DNA of 64,000 nt from Locusta migratoria (taxonomy: Eukaryota; Arthropoda; Insecta; Orthoptera; Acrididae): positions 285,227,154-285,291,153 of the forward strand of contig CM048747.1 of NCBI GenBank assembly GCA_026315105.1, written 5' to 3'. The position numbers and the translations under genes were made by a program. The notes beneath the pieces were generated by a model. That model saw only the letters and a program-made list of their open reading frames with translations. It made no database searches and had not been told where the DNA came from. This document shows positions 45,626 through 57,965 of this stretch, piece after piece; within the stretch, counting starts at the first letter, position 1; every line of letters begins with the position of its first letter.

Positions 45626-47184
45626 CATGCTTGCTTTTCTCTTCCCGTTTTTTAGGCCAGCATAAAATTTTTATTGTTGGTAATAGTTTAACGTGTTTAT
45701 TTCGCGCATTTTATGTAGACCTAAGGTAGATGCATGTTTGCAATGTACCAGTAATTGACATTTTTTTAATATTATGGGATATACTAAGGAAACCTCCCTC
45801 TTTGGTCACATATAACTCAAAGATATGCAAAATTCATTCGTTTCTGTAGTTGACTGCAGTAACACAGTAATTTATCTACTTGTTATAGGTGGAAAACTAT
45901 CAAACATGTGAAGGTGTGAGCACATTAGTTCTTTTGTTATTTATAAAAGGAATTATTGAGGTAGTTTCTTCTGAACAGTAGTTGTAGTGGCAAAATTTGA
46001 TTGTCAAAAAGGATTTTATTTTAATAAGTGCATCAGTAAGTTCCATGTTTAGTATACCATCCTCAAAACTTAAAATTTAAGTTAGTGCTGGCGTGTTTGA
46101 GGGACTGTGACTTTAAAGTAAAAACAAGTCTTTAGAAGCAAATAATTCGAAGAGAAAAACTTCGTATGTGCAGATGAGCTCTGCGTGAGAAATATATACA
46201 TTCAACAGTCTATAGGTTGTCTGTTAGCAAACTGTCACATCTTCTCTTGTCTTTTAAATCTATGACTATACATATAATTCACAAAGTAGTGAAAAATGCA
46301 TTGTGAACAGTAGTTGCTAAAACCACAAATCATTCTCTTTCTTACCCCACTCGTAAATTAAGCGTGGAATAAACGAATGTTTGCAAGACTTTCTACGGCC
46401 AGTAAATTCTGTTATATCGTTATACAATCACAGAAGATAGGCATATAAAATGTAGCATTAATTACAACGTGTCTCGAAATTTTTCACCCCATAAGACGCC
46501 TAAAATAATAGGTTACGTTTCATTATCGATTTGTGGTACATATCTTTGAAAAGTGACTACTCCTCCTCCTCTCACGTATTTTTCTTTACAACCGCAGCAA
46601 CAACAGTAATTCGCCATTGTTATTAATAACAAGTAACAGTTGAATACGCAAGAAATACATGTAATACGATAAATTTCAGGATCATTCACAATCACGAGTA
46701 GAAAGATGCGCATGTAAATCACGTGACTCTGGCATATAAATATTGATTATATGCGCAGAACGCATTGCTCATCCACAGATATCTACGCTATGGATAATAC
46801 CAGCGAGCCTACTATCGGTACATTTCGAACATGCGAGCATCGCAGTGCCATCGTTGTTTGTTTACTATTAAAAATTTAAGGTGTACTCTTAGGTTCCTGC
46901 CTAACCACATCCTATAAAATTATGACACATTTGTAAAATTATTAAAGTATTTATGTGAATCAGAATAGGCATCTATATTCTAGCTTGTCAAAAGTACTTT
47001 GTCTACTACACAACACATCGATGTCTCGGGTCAAAGCCAACGGGTGAAATCGCGTCCTACAAATGACCCACGACTTTTTTTCGTTGTCAATGAAAACAGA
47101 CTTTTCAGCCAAAGGTATGCAATTAAAACAAACTGTTACACCTTTCAAAGTGATTGGTTCTTGATGTATTTTTATGATTCACGC
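45626..47184. other. Anonymous AT-rich DNA
   Basis: Short frames only; no repeat partner recognised. Confidence 0.45.
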
Positions 47185-47770
47185 TAATCACGTCGCAATT
47201 CTCACAATCGATATGTTTCTCTCTAAAAGTCGCACCTTCGATATACATCTCTTGTAAGCATTGTTCAAAATTACCTAAAATTGCTTGTCGGTTGTCGCAT
47301 GCCATAGCATAGCTAACATCTCTGGCTCTCTACATAAGCTGAAATTTCTCTGGAGTGAATATTCCGATCTGCGCATGTTCTCAACATTAAGACGGTATTG
47401 TCACGTGATCTCGGTATGATGCTGTTCGTGGTAATTTCCAAGAATGCTTGCAATCGAAGTAGCTCGGCTGAAACGATATATATGGAAAATGGGACTCTTA
47501 ATCGATTACGAGGGCATTGACTTGCGAAATGACAAACTACGAATGTATACGAATGTATAACAACGTACAAATAATTTTGACGAGTGGTACTGTAAATCTG
47601 CGTTGTCATGAATTGTCTTATAGCAGAATCTTGATACATTCGCAGGAAATAACGCAATGTTTTAGCCGAACTTCAGGCTAAATCTAGTTCTTCCAAATGT
47701 CACTGACGTAAATTGAAGTTGTGGTAGTAAGTACCTACGTAACAATATATTCGGAAATCGTGACATTTTT
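47185..47770 (+). repeat. R2 copy without SINE, plus related inverted part
   Basis: 47305-47770 is the direct counterpart of 38330-39165 and shows the empty SINE site at about 47443. 47185-47285 resembles the reverse-oriented outer arm of foldback F (CCTTCGATATACA, CAAAATTACC). Confidence 0.8.
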
Positions 47771-49210
47771 GTAGAAAAATGTTGAATGTTTCTCATGATA
47801 TACATTGCAATGTAATTTGAAATAAGCGTTACGTGCCCATACATTATATATAAGAAGAGCAAAGACAAAAGGCCAGCAGTTTTATTTCTATGAAGACATA
47901 AAAATTATGGATACAACTATCATTGCATAATAAATTGCTGTTCTGAAAAGTACGTCGAGAACTATCACTACAAGTATGTGACAGTTTTTCAGTTAATAGA
48001 AATTGACTGTAATTAATTCGTCAATAATACTTATTTCCCAACATTTAAAATTATTTTGCAGTCAGAGCTACGTAAAGGGAAAAATACTATTACATTCATG
48101 TAGTGACTGGTTCTCGATGTTTTCATTCACCTCTGTGACACTCCAATGAGATAAGAGCTTAGTGCTCTTTTGATCATTTTAACGCTGCGCGAGGCCTTTT
48201 TTTAAGCCGGTCAAACGTAAGACCTTTCTGTAATCTTCAAGATACATTACATATAACTTTAATTCCGCCATAAAGCACATTTGCGTTATCTGTGTATCCA
48301 GAAACCCAGTCTTGAAGCTGCTAACAGGTCATCTAAAATCAGTAACACGTCATTCATTGTCTTGTAGCAGCCAATTGCAATTGAAAGTTTTTTTTACCAC
48401 AGATTCATTCGTTTTCTTACGTAGTATCTCAGACTCTGAGTGCTACCATCAACAAAATTTACAACAACAAAAAAACTACAACACAAATATAGACAACTGT
48501 GATTGTAATTATAGCATCGCATTATTACGCCAAATCGTACGTCATCTTGCTCATTGCGCTCTTCATCAAAATGGTCATAGCAACACTACACCTGGTGCGC
48601 ACATCATGTTGTGCGTAATATATTGCATTATGTGTTCCTCTACATTCATGACAGCGTAGTCTTCTGTAATGTTTCACATAATTGTGACAGATTAGCTGGT
48701 TCATCTGGCTTTTCAAATTCCACCATCCAGTTCCTATGTCAATTTTGTTTCGATCACAAAACAGGATAAGTAAAAACCAATTAGTCCACGCCATTCTTCA
48801 TGGTGCAAGCTGAGGCTGGTGTCATGGTTCTGAATCCAGCTGTCCACTGTAGTAACATTTTTGACACCCTTTTTAGAGGTTGCTATGGCAGGGATTGAGC
48901 TGGGCCACTAAATATGTAGGCTTGTAGTTCATTATACTAGGTATGGCTGTAAAGGTGTAGTGGTCTGACATTCCATCATTTATTATTCCATAATAAATAT
49001 TAGCTCTTGTGATGGTACTAGAAAGCTGTCACTGTTTTGCGCTAAATTCGTCTGGTGAAGGAGTATTTAATTCAGTAATGGAATACTATCGTGGACAGCA
49101 TGTAGCTTCCTCCATGGGCAGTTACTGGTGACAGTTGAATCAGTGGGGTCATGAAAAGAGTGGCTGAGGAGTTGATGAAATCGATCGTTTGTCAATGGTC
49201 CCATACTTCC
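47771..49210. other. Anonymous DNA
   Basis: Frames of 60-115 codons show no motif. Could include eroded 5' parts of the LINE that is recognisable from 49385. Confidence 0.4.
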
Positions 49211-49211
49211 A

Positions 49212-49384
49212 GACCATGTCAAAAATGTTCAAACGCTTGTAAACCTTATAGGACTTAACTGCGGGGTCATCAGTCCCTAAACTTACAGACTACTTAGGAA
49301 CTAACTTACACTAAAGACAGCACAAACATCCTTGCCCGAGGGACGATTCGAACCTCCGACGCGGGAGGCCGCGGGAGGCCTCAC
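49212..49384 (-). mobile_element. SINE-A copy, head truncated
   Basis: Body GTTCAAACGCTTGTAAACC to CCCGAGGGACGATTCGAACC; the head ends in a duplicated GCGGGAGGCC. No clear target duplication. It abuts LINE ORF1. Confidence 0.85.
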
Positions 49385-50039
49385 TTTGAAGTTTGACAAT
49401 ATGTCCCCAACCGAAGGCGCTGCTTTAAATGTCAGCGCTTTGGACACACCAGCCTGGCATGAAAGAGTGAGGCCACTTGTGGAAAATGTGGAAATGTCGT
49501 GCATGATGAAGTCTCTTGAATGACACCGAAGTAGTGACCAGTTATTCTGAGGAGCATACTGTCTGGAGTAGGGAATGAAGAGTCTACCTTGAAGAAAAAA
49601 GGTGTAAGAAATTCAGAATACGAAGCGCATCTCATATACCGAGAACAAAAAGGTCTTCAAGGCCCTGAAACCACAAGTGTTCGCCATGTCTTATGCTTGT
49701 CTTCTTGAAAAGTGGGTCACCAAAACTGATACCTCCACGCAAACAGATGTTGTTTGTGTTAATACTAGTACTTGCACTTACAGTGCACCTGCTAGGCAAC
49801 AGTAACTGCCCACACAACAACATCAGACAATATTGTAGAAAGATATAAAATAGCCAAGATCGCTGATCATCAATTTTTATTTATGACGACCGCTTTCGCT
49901 GAACTATGTCAGCATCATCTTGTCCAATAAAATCATTTTACAAGGCCATAATCTTTTAAAAAGGGAATGACGAAAATTTAAAACATACATGTCATTATAA
50001 TAAAACGAGAAGATACATCAATTAAATTCATAAGAGCAA

Positions 50040-50248
50040 AAAAAAAAAAAAATGTTCAAATGTTTGTTAAGCTTATGGGACTTAACTGCGGGGTCATCAG
50101 TCCCTAAACTTACAAACTACTTATGAACTACTTACGAACTAGGTCGGCACAAATATCCATGCCCGAGGGGGGATTCGAACCCCCGACCGTAGTGGGCGTG
50201 CTGACCGTGACTGGAGCGCCTCAGTCACCTCGGCCACCGCAGCCGGCT
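50040..50248 (-). mobile_element. SINE-A copy inside the Penelope-like left arm
   Basis: CATAAGAGCAA is duplicated at 50029-50039 and 50249-50259; the right arm of the host foldback has the site once and unoccupied. The 3' end on the SINE strand is a T-run of about 14. Confidence 0.95.
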
Positions 50249-50534
50249 CATAAGAGCAAGATCGGCCATACTTAGAGATGAGACGTACCTTGTAATGTCA
50301 ATCAGTTGCTACATAACATAATTTACAGTGCATACGTGCACTATGTCATTATAATAAAACATAGTTATCACTGTAAGTGACAATAGCAAACTGATACAAG
50401 TCAAAGATAAAAGAATATGACGCCAGATGGCTGCACCACACACCAGTGTAATATTAAAACCACAATGAGGTTAAAACGTGTAGTACAGATTATAAAAATA
50501 ATTAGAAGTCATTTGAAAAAATACACTAATATCT

Positions 50535-51145
50535 ACGTTGATGGCGTAATTTATAATACTGGTTTGTGCATACCACAAAAATATCTGTATAAACTGACAG
50601 TCAGTTATAAACGAAAAAACAACACAGTTACAATGTAGCGGTCATACAATATTGGTTTGTGCATACCATAAGAATATCTGTATAAAACGACAGTCGATTA
50701 CAGAGTATACAACATTGGCTACAATGTAGCGGCGATACAATATTGGTTTATGCATATCACAAAAATATTTGTATAAAACGACAGTCAAGTGTAAAAGAAT
50801 ATACAACAGTAATTACAGTGTAGCAGTCATACAATACTGGTTGCGCATAAAACAAAAATATCTGTATAAAACAACCATCAATGTAGTGGTCAACAATGCC
50901 GGTTTGTGCATACCATAAAAAGATCTACATAAAACGACAGTTAATTATAGGAGTATAGAAAAGTAGTTACAATGTACCGGCCATACAATATTGGTTTGTG
51001 CATATCACAAAATATCTGTATAAAACGCCAGATTATACAACAGTGTCTACGATGTATCAGTCATACAATTTTGGATTGTACATAAAACACAAACATCTGT
51101 ATAAAAAAAAAGTCAATTATAAAAGTATATTAGTAGTCACAATGC
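50535..51145 (+). repeat. Minisatellite, about 7 units of about 91 bp
   Basis: Units carry ATACAATATTGGTTTGTGCAT, AAAATATCTGTATAAAACG and GACAGTC. Unit starts lie near 50541, 50636, 50727, 50821, 50884 (short), 50975 and 51055. Units differ by 10-20%, so the array is old relative to the arms. Confidence 0.9.
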
Positions 51146-51532
51146 AGAAGTTACGATATGGCTACAACACCATAATAGGTCAACCAACAGTCTATGTGAT
51201 ATACACAGTGTATTGAATGAAATGCTACACATAATTTTTCAATATTAACTATACACTCTAAAAAAGATTGAGACTTATTATAGTAAGGAGAAGTTGATTT
51301 GCTGGAAGGATATGACTATTGCTTAAATGTATATTAGGCAACAGAACAAGGGTAAATTGTTAGGAGCAAATATTCTTTACAGTAGGTATTTCTCATCTCT
51401 AAGTATGGACGATCTTGCTCTTTTGAATTTAATTGATGTATCTTCTCGTTTTATTATAATGACATGTATGTTTTAAATTTCCGTCATTCCCTTTTTAACA
51501 GATTATGGCCTTGTAAAATGATTTTATTGGAC

Positions 51533-51570
51533 CAGATGATGCGGACACAGTTCAGCGAAACCGGTCGTCA
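51533..51570 (+). ncRNA. Hammerhead-like core in the right Penelope arm
   Basis: CAGATGA (51533-51539, one change from CTGATGA), a stem that in the left arm is a perfect GCTGA/TCAGC, GAAA (51557-51560), palindrome ACCGGT (51560-51565), C, then GTC that can pair with GAC before the core. The core change and extra T make activity doubtful. Confidence 0.4.
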
Positions 51571-52159
51571 TAAATAAAAATTGATGATCAGCGATCTCGG
51601 CTTTTTATATCTTTCTACAATATCATAATTGGATCGCCTCCTAGAACATAAACAAACTCAACATCAGACAAAGCTAGAGATACCAATAATTTAGAGCCCA
51701 TGGCATCTCCAGCAGCAGAGGCTTGCCAAAAATCGACCATGGCTACTTCCACTTCTACGGTATCCCCTCTCAAGCGACCTAAGGCCAAAAAAGTAGGAAG
51801 GAATTCCCAACCATAGAATAACCCGAAAGTAAGCTGCCGGATCCTGTCACTGTCATTATACCATATGCTTTATCTGACTCAGTTGTAGAGCCCACAGGGT
51901 ACTCGTTTCGCCCCTAGACTGACATTCCACTGTTACAGGTCCCCACTTTGGCGGAAAGAGAGAATGGATGTCTTACCCCTTTAATAGATCGCTTCCATGC
52001 AACAGCAGAACTTCCACTGATTCAAGACACATGTGGAGGAATAAGATTACTGACTCAGGGCAGGCCTATGTTCATCTGTCTACAGTAACTATCCTCATAG
52101 TATCTCATAGCCTAGAGTTCCGTAGCTATACACTCCACAGGAAATACGACCTTACAGCA

Positions 52160-52560
52160 GAGAGAGCTAAATGTTGAGTGGCTATTTTTATCAATGCCAC
52201 CTTCCACTCGTTATCTCTCTCCCTCATCGCAGCCTGCACGCATTTCCGGTGTCGGTGCGGTTGCGTCACCAGTGATGCTCCTTTTACCTGTCCCCAGTTG
52301 ACGTACTCGGCTCTCCATGACCTTCTAAAAAGCTCCCCCACCTATTCGTCCTCTGTGGTGACGTTAATGCCACAATGTGCTTTGAGACTTTACAACTACA
52401 AGCCCCAGGGGAGAGCAATTGAGAGGTTTCTCTTGTCATCCTGCTCACATATGCTAAAAAGAGATATAAGAACACGCTTCTGCAGTGCCATGGACTCCTT
52501 CTCCGCTTTCGATCTCTTGTTTTTGTTTCCAGGCCTTGCCCGCTCTACTTAATTGGGTGT
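52160..52560 (+). pseudogene. LINE AP-endonuclease fragment
   Basis: The 124-codon frame (52178-52552) holds VAIFINATFHSLSLSL-like and PFTCPQLTYSALHDLL strands, a lost G-D-x-N-A-H site (now VVTLMPQCA) and GRAIERFLLSS...TRTRFCSAMDSFSAFDLLF, the usual strand ending in D-L-x-F/C. The catalytic Asn site is gone. Confidence 0.7.
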
Positions 52561-52780
52561 ATACGATGATCTTCATGACAGTGTCCACTTCCAGATATGA
52601 ATTCATCTGCTAGACAGAGTTAACTTGAAAGAAAACAGTCGATTGATGCTTAGTAGAGTCGACTAGACATTTTACAGCTGACTTGCAGAACTACAAGCAC
52701 GTGACAGTGCCCAGTATTGGGTGGTTCATATTACTCAAGTGATCCATTGCGACACTGAAGACTTGTTCCCCAGTCTTCAG

Positions 52781-52956
52781 CCGGTCGCGGTGGCCGAGGA
52801 GACTGAGGCGCTCCAGTCACGGTCTGCACGGCCACTACGGTCGGGGGTTCGAATCCCCCCTCGGGCATGGATATTTGTGCCGTCTTTAGTATAAGGTAGT
52901 TGATAAGTAGTTTGTAAGTAGTTAAGTCCCATAAGCTTAACAAACAACAACAACAA
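52781..52956 (+). mobile_element. SINE-A copy with CAACAA tail
   Basis: CCCAGTCTTCAG is duplicated at 52769-52780 and 52957-52968. The head is intact. Unlike other copies the 3' end is AACAAACAACAACAACAA, like the tail of the RTE-like LINE here. Confidence 0.95.
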
Positions 52957-53548
52957 CCCAGTCTTCAGGACAACGCAAATGACAGCCTGTTCCTTGATGG
53001 ACTAAGGATTGCCGTTCTGCATTTAGCACGAGACGTGGAGCAATGAGTAGGTGTTAAGTGTAGACTAACTACAGAGAACCTCTCAGTCTTTCTGGTGGCA
53101 AAAGCAAAAATCTAGCCACATCATATGGGAAAGTAAGAAGAGATACTGGAAACAAGTCCTAAAACCATTACTCGTACGACGAAAAGTACTAAAGTATGGG
53201 AGACCATCAGTACGATTTCTAGATAAGGTGTCAAGTGGGAGCTGTAATGGGGCACAATCTAAACCAGTCTGTGAGACATAGCCCAGACCATGGCTGGAAA
53301 TTTTTCCACTGTTGCTACCACTGCCAGTCGTGATCCAGTATTCCGATGCCACATCGTGGCTGCAGAGGGGGGTTATTTTGACAAAGTCCACCCCTGATGA
53401 GGAGAATAATCATCACTGATGAGGATAAAAACCGCCATTTCCCCTTTCTCCCAGTAGGAAATAGACTGCGTTATGTGTGGCTAGTGACACTTCCACTGGT
53501 CACGATAGGAACTACTACAGTATGTTGCATCCCTTTAAAGAGCGTAAC

Positions 53549-53585
53549 TTGTTGAGCGCCCTAAAGCCCCAATAACAACAACAAC
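53549..53585 (+). mobile_element. 37-bp insertion with (AAC)n tail
   Basis: AGAGCGTAAC flanks a 37-bp segment (53539-53548, 53586-53595) that ends AATAACAACAACAAC. It is the size and form of an extremely 5'-truncated retroposon. Confidence 0.75.
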
Positions 53586-53639
53586 AGAGCGTAACAAAGA
53601 AATCCTCCTTACCATTCTAATGTGATTTTCCGACTCGTC

Positions 53640-55035
53640 GAGAGAGGAAATTTTAATTTCCCCCTTAAAACTGCGGAAATACCGAACAAGCCCGAGTAGT
53701 TATCGTGTTGTTGACCTCACTAGTTATGTGGAGAAGTTCTTGGAGCGGATGGTCAACCGCCGCCTTATTGTGATGTTAAGACTCCAGGTAGCTTCTTAGT
53801 CGCTTTCATTGTCGGTTGAGGAGAAACCGCAGCACCTTTTATACCCTCACTTTCCGGAAAGGGCTGTACAACAGAATTTACTGAGTCGGTATCATCTTTT
53901 GTGTGTGTTTCTTGATATCGGAGAGCACTACGATACAACTTGGGCGCACCTTATCCTCAGACAGCTCCAGGAATGGGGGTTTCGTGGATGTCTTCGTTTT
54001 ATTCAGTCCTGCTTTTCTCCACGTTACAAGTATCCAGTCGGTGACGTCCTGTCGGATCGCTTGATCCGGAGAAGGGTGTCCTTCAGAGGAGTGTTCTACA
54101 TGTAACAGTATAATGTCCATAGTTAAATGCTCTGTCCAGTGTTCTTTATTTGTGATAACGTTTCTGTTATTTGTTCCCCTTACAGCATTGCAACGACAAC
54201 ACGTGAGTTGCAATTACCGCTTCAACGATTGGATGAATGGGCAGAGAAAACTAGTTATAAGTGTTTAACCGACAAATCTGTGTGTTATTTTTAACCGAAC
54301 GCGTTCAGTTTTTAACTTATTTGAACGGAGGATAACGAGCGCTCTTCTGTCTTTTAAAGACATGGAGAGCTTTCTGTGTTCACATCTGATTCCAAACTTA
54401 CCTGATTGGCATTTCTTAAAAACATGAAAACACAGTGTCTTAAAACGCTGGGTATTTTGAAATGTCCTTTACCGAGCGAGGTGGCACAGTGGTAACACAC
54501 TGGACTCGCATTCGGAAGGATGATGGTTCAAATCCACCTCCTGCCATGCCGATTTAGGTTTTCCGTGATTTCCTCTAGACAAATGCCGGGATGATTCCTT
54601 TGATCAACGGGACGTTAAACTGCGAGCTTCCTTCCTTTTTGAAATGTCTTAGTCGCACTACGAACATGTCTGCTCAGGTTTTGCAGAGTCTTCACGTGAC
54701 CTAGGCTTGATTACGGGTGCACGGTGTACGAATATGCAAAGCCATCCTATTTGAAGACGTTGGATGCGGTATACAGTGAAGGGAGCCGGCAGAATACTGG
54801 GCGTTCGGAACAAGCTCAATATCAAGTCTCTGCACTGAGGATACTGTACCATCACTGTACATCAGGTGACTGCTACTCAAGCTTGATCAAGCGTATAAAT
54901 CATTATTCACACCATACACACATGCATCTCTTACCGTTGCTGTGGAAAGGCTGTTTCGTAATCGTTCAAGAGTTATGAGACCGTTGGCCTACGCACTGAG
55001 ACCGCCCTACATATATGGGTGTGACTGTTAATGTT
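53640..55035 (+). pseudogene. LINE reverse transcriptase, damaged and split by SINE-B
   Basis: SSYRVVDLTSYVEKFLERMVNRRL (RT finger motif), FLDIGEHYDTTWAHLILRQLQEWGFRG (palm first Asp), VGDVLSDR, then after a gap VQCSLFV in place of xxCSLYVDDF with the DD lost, QLPLQRLDEWAEKTS, TSDSKLTWLAFLKNMKTQCLKTL and, beyond SINE-B, VYEYAKPSYLKTLDAVY. Several stops. Only the order and spacing identify it. Confidence 0.75.
54467..54636 (+). mobile_element. SINE-B copy
   Basis: Head ACCGAGCGAGGTGGCACAGTGG, B box GGTTCAAATCC and ATTTAGGTTTTCCGTGATTTC body. Exact duplication TTTTGAAATGTC at 54455-54466 and 54637-54648, splitting the host LINE RT. Confidence 0.95.
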
Positions 55036-55055
55036 TTCTATATCTACATCTACAT

Positions 55056-55451
55056 TCATACTTCTCGAGCCACCCGATAGGTGTGTGGCGGAGGGTTCCT
55101 TAAGTACCACAATCGGTTCTCCCTCCTATTACAGTCCCGTATTGTTCGCGGAAAGAAAGATGCCTCTGTGTGGGCTCTAATCTCTCTGATTTTATCTTCA
55201 TGATCTCTACGCGAGATATACGTAGGAGGGAGCAATATACTGCTACATTCATCGGTAAAGGTATGTTCTCGAAACTTCGACAAAAGCCCGTACCGAGCGA
55301 CAGAGCATCTCTCCTGTAGATTCTTCCACTGGAGTTTATCGATCATCTCCGTAACGCTTTCACGATTACTAAATGATCCTGTAACGAAGCGCGCTGCTCT
55401 CCGTTGGATCTTTTTTACTTCCTCTATCAACCCCACCTGGTAGGATCCCAC
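55056..55451 (-). pseudogene. CR1 ORF2 C-terminal part
   Basis: 131 codons: VKKIQRRAARFVTGSF, LQWKNLQERCSVARYGLLSKF and FFPRTIRDCNRREN with the usual FFPRTIRxWN motif. It has no catalytic role known; the frame is intact here. Confidence 0.85.
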
Positions 55452-55827
55452 ACCGGTGAGCAGTATTCAAGCCGTGGGCGAACAAGTGTACTGTAACCTA
55501 CTTCCTTTGTTTTCGGACTGCATTTCCTTAGGATTCTTCCAATGAACCTAAGCCTGGCATCTGATTTACCGACGATTGATTTTATAGGGTCGTTCTATTT
55601 TAAATCATTCCGAATGCCTACTCCCAGATAATTTATGGAATTAACTTCTTTCAGTTGCTGACCCGCTATACTGTAGCTAAATGATACAGGATCTTTCTTT
55701 CTATGTATTCGCAGCGTATTACACTTGTCTACATTGAGAACAATTGCTATTCCCTGCACCAAGCCTTAATTCGAGACAATTTTCCATTGTTAGAACCTCT
55801 CTATATACTACAGCGTCATCTGCAAAA

Positions 55828-57965
55828 CTCTGACCATAACTTATTGGTCATGAATTGTAGGCTGAAAAAAAAAAAAAAAAAAAAAAAATACTGCGTAGAG
55901 GTAAGAAAATAAGAAGATGGGACCTGGATAAACTAAAAGAACGTGAAGTTCTTGAGAATTTCCTAGGGAGCTTTAGGCAACAATTGACAGAAACGGTGGA
56001 AAATAAAACGGTAGAGGACGAATGGGTAGCAAAGAGAGATGAAATAGTGAAGGCATCAGAGGACAAAATAGATAGGAAGTCAAGGCCTACAAAAAGTTCT
56101 TGGATATCACAGGACATACTGGATTTGATCGATGAAAGGAGAAAATATAAAAATGCAGTAGATGAAATGGGCAGAATGGAGTACAGACGACTAAGAAATG
56201 AGATTGACAGAAGTGCAAAATGGCTAAGCAGGAGTGGCTAGAAGGCAAGTGCAAGGATGTAGAAGAAAGTATAAATAGGGGAAAAATAGATACAGCCTAC
56301 AGGAAAATAAAAGTGATATTTGGACATAAGAAAAACAGCTCTATGAATATCAAGAACGCAGATGGAAAACCAGTTCTCAGCAAATAAGGCAAAGCTGAAA
56401 GGTGGAAAGAGTATATAGAGAGGCTCTACGAAGGAAATGAACTTAGAGACAATATTGTAGGAAGGGAAGAAGAAGTAGATGAGGATGAAATAGGAGATAC
56501 TATACTGAGGGATGAATTTGACAGAGTACTGGAGCTACTGAAGTCTCTGGGGGAATCAGCCATGACAAAACTGTTTCACTTGGTGTGCAAGATGTATGAG
56601 ACAGGCGAAGTACCCTCAGACTTTAAGAAAAATGTAATACTCCCCATTCCAAAGAAAGTAGGCGCAGACAAGTGTGAAAACTACAGAACCATCAGTTTAA
56701 TAAGTCATGGTTGCAAAATATTAACACGAATTATTTACGGAAGGATAGAAAAGCTGGTAGAAGCCGACCTTGGGAAGACCAGTTTGGGTTCAAGAGAAAT
56801 GTAGGAACACGCGAGGCAATACTCACTTTACGGCTTATCCTAGAAGATAGATTAAGAAAAGGCAAACCTACATATCTAGCTTTTGTAGATTTGGAGAAGG
56901 CTTTTTACAATGTTGATTGGAATAAACTCTTTCAAGTTCTGAAGCACGTAGGAGTAAAATATAGGGAGCGTAAGGTTATTTACAACTTGTACAAAAACCA
57001 GACAGCGGTTGTCAGAGTTGATGGGCATGAAAGGGATGTAGTGGTTGGGAAGGGAGTGAGACAGGGTTGTAGCCTTTCTCCAATGTTATTCAATTTGTAC
57101 ATTAAGCAAGCTATAAAGGAAAGCAAGGAGAAATTTGTAGAAGGAATTAAAGTTCAGGGCGAAGAATTAAAAAGCATTGCGTTTTGCCGACGACATAGTA
57201 ATTCTGTCAGAGACAGCAAAGGATCTGGAAGAGCAGTTGAACGGAATGGACAGTGTGCTGAAAGATGTATATAAGATGAAGATTAACAAGAGCAAAACTA
57301 GGGTAACGGAGTGCAGTCTACGAAAATCAGGTGATGCTGAAGGAATTAGATTAGGTAACGAAGCAATAAAGGAGGTAGATGAGTTTTGTTACTTGGGCAG
57401 TAAAATAACATATGATGGTCACAGTACGGATATAAATTGCAGAATGGCAATGGGTAGAAAAGCGTTCTTGAAAAAGAGAAATTTGTTAACATCGAATATT
57501 GATTTAAGCCTAAGGAAGTCCTTTCTGAAGGCATTTGTGTGGAGTGTTGCCTTGTGTGGGAGTGAAACGTGGACGATAAACAGAGTGGACAGGAAGAGGA
57601 TAGATGATTTTGAAATGTGGTGCTACAGACGAATGCTGAAGATTAGATGGGTGGATCGCGTAATTAATGATGAAGTACTGAACAGAATTGGGGAGAAAAG
57701 GAATTTTTGGCATACCTTGACTAAAAGAAGGGATCGATTGGTAGGACACATTCTTAGACATCAAGGAATTGTGAATTTAGCGTTGGAGGGAAGTGTGTGG
57801 GGTAAAAACCGCAGAGGAAGACCAAGAGATGGATACAGTAAGCAGATTCAAACAGATGTAGGTTGCCGTTCTTATGTGGAGTTGAAGAGGCTTGCGCAGG
57901 ATAGGGTATTGTGGAGAGCTGCATCAAACCAGTCTCCGGACTAAAGACCACAACAACAACAACAA
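55828..57965 (+). mobile_element. RTE-like LINE inserted into the CR1 LINE
   Basis: CATCTGCAAAA is duplicated at 55817-55827 and 57966-57976 inside the CR1 RT sequence. The insert starts within the endonuclease C-terminus (SDHNLLVMNCRLK), has an expanded internal A-run (55864-55888), then RT, then a C-terminal domain and a short (CAA)n tail. I link it to the lineage often labelled craniofacial development protein 2-like in arthropod annotations; clade not certain. Confidence 0.9.
56562..57944 (+). pseudogene. RTE-like LINE reverse transcriptase and C-terminal domain
   Basis: Three overlapping frames. NVILPIPKKV..CENYRTISLISHGCKI, then AFVDLEKAFYNVDWNKLF (palm Asp), GVRQGCSLSPMLFNLY, then FADDIVILSE (catalytic pair) after a frameshift near 57175, INKSKTRVTECS and YLGSKITYDG. 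The 255-codon frame 57177-57944 continues to LCGSETWTINRVDRKRIDDFEMWCYRRMLKI...SNQSPD and stops before the tail. It is the best RT of the window for this family but not intact. Confidence 0.88.

Larger units (their letters stand above)
49831..51658 (+). mobile_element. Penelope-like foldback with internal minisatellite
   Basis: The 13-bp duplication CAACATCAGACAA flanks the insert (49818-49830, 51659-51671). The left 246 bp (minus a later SINE) and the right about 265 bp are inverted repeats of each other (about 95%): TATTGTAGAAAGATATAAAA, CGCTGATCATCAATTTTT, CGAGAAGATACATC. Past the right arm lies an extra 35 bp absent on the left, recalling the short single-sided extension of Penelope elements with inverted termini. 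There is no RT or endonuclease; instead the centre is a minisatellite. Confidence 0.75.
49400..51960 (+). pseudogene. LINE ORF1 with zinc knuckles, split by Penelope-like insert
   Basis: YVPNRRRCFKCQRFGHTSLA then EATCGKCGNVVHDE form two CCHC-type knuckles (one His/Cys lost to a stop at the second Cys). Downstream STSTVSPLKRPKAKKVGRN, after the insert, is the basic tail. ORF1 proteins with such knuckles bind the element RNA. Confidence 0.75.

Noticed and set aside
50535..51145. CRISPR-like regular repeats
   Set aside because: Units are about 91 bp, contiguous without unique spacers, inside a eukaryotic element; a minisatellite.
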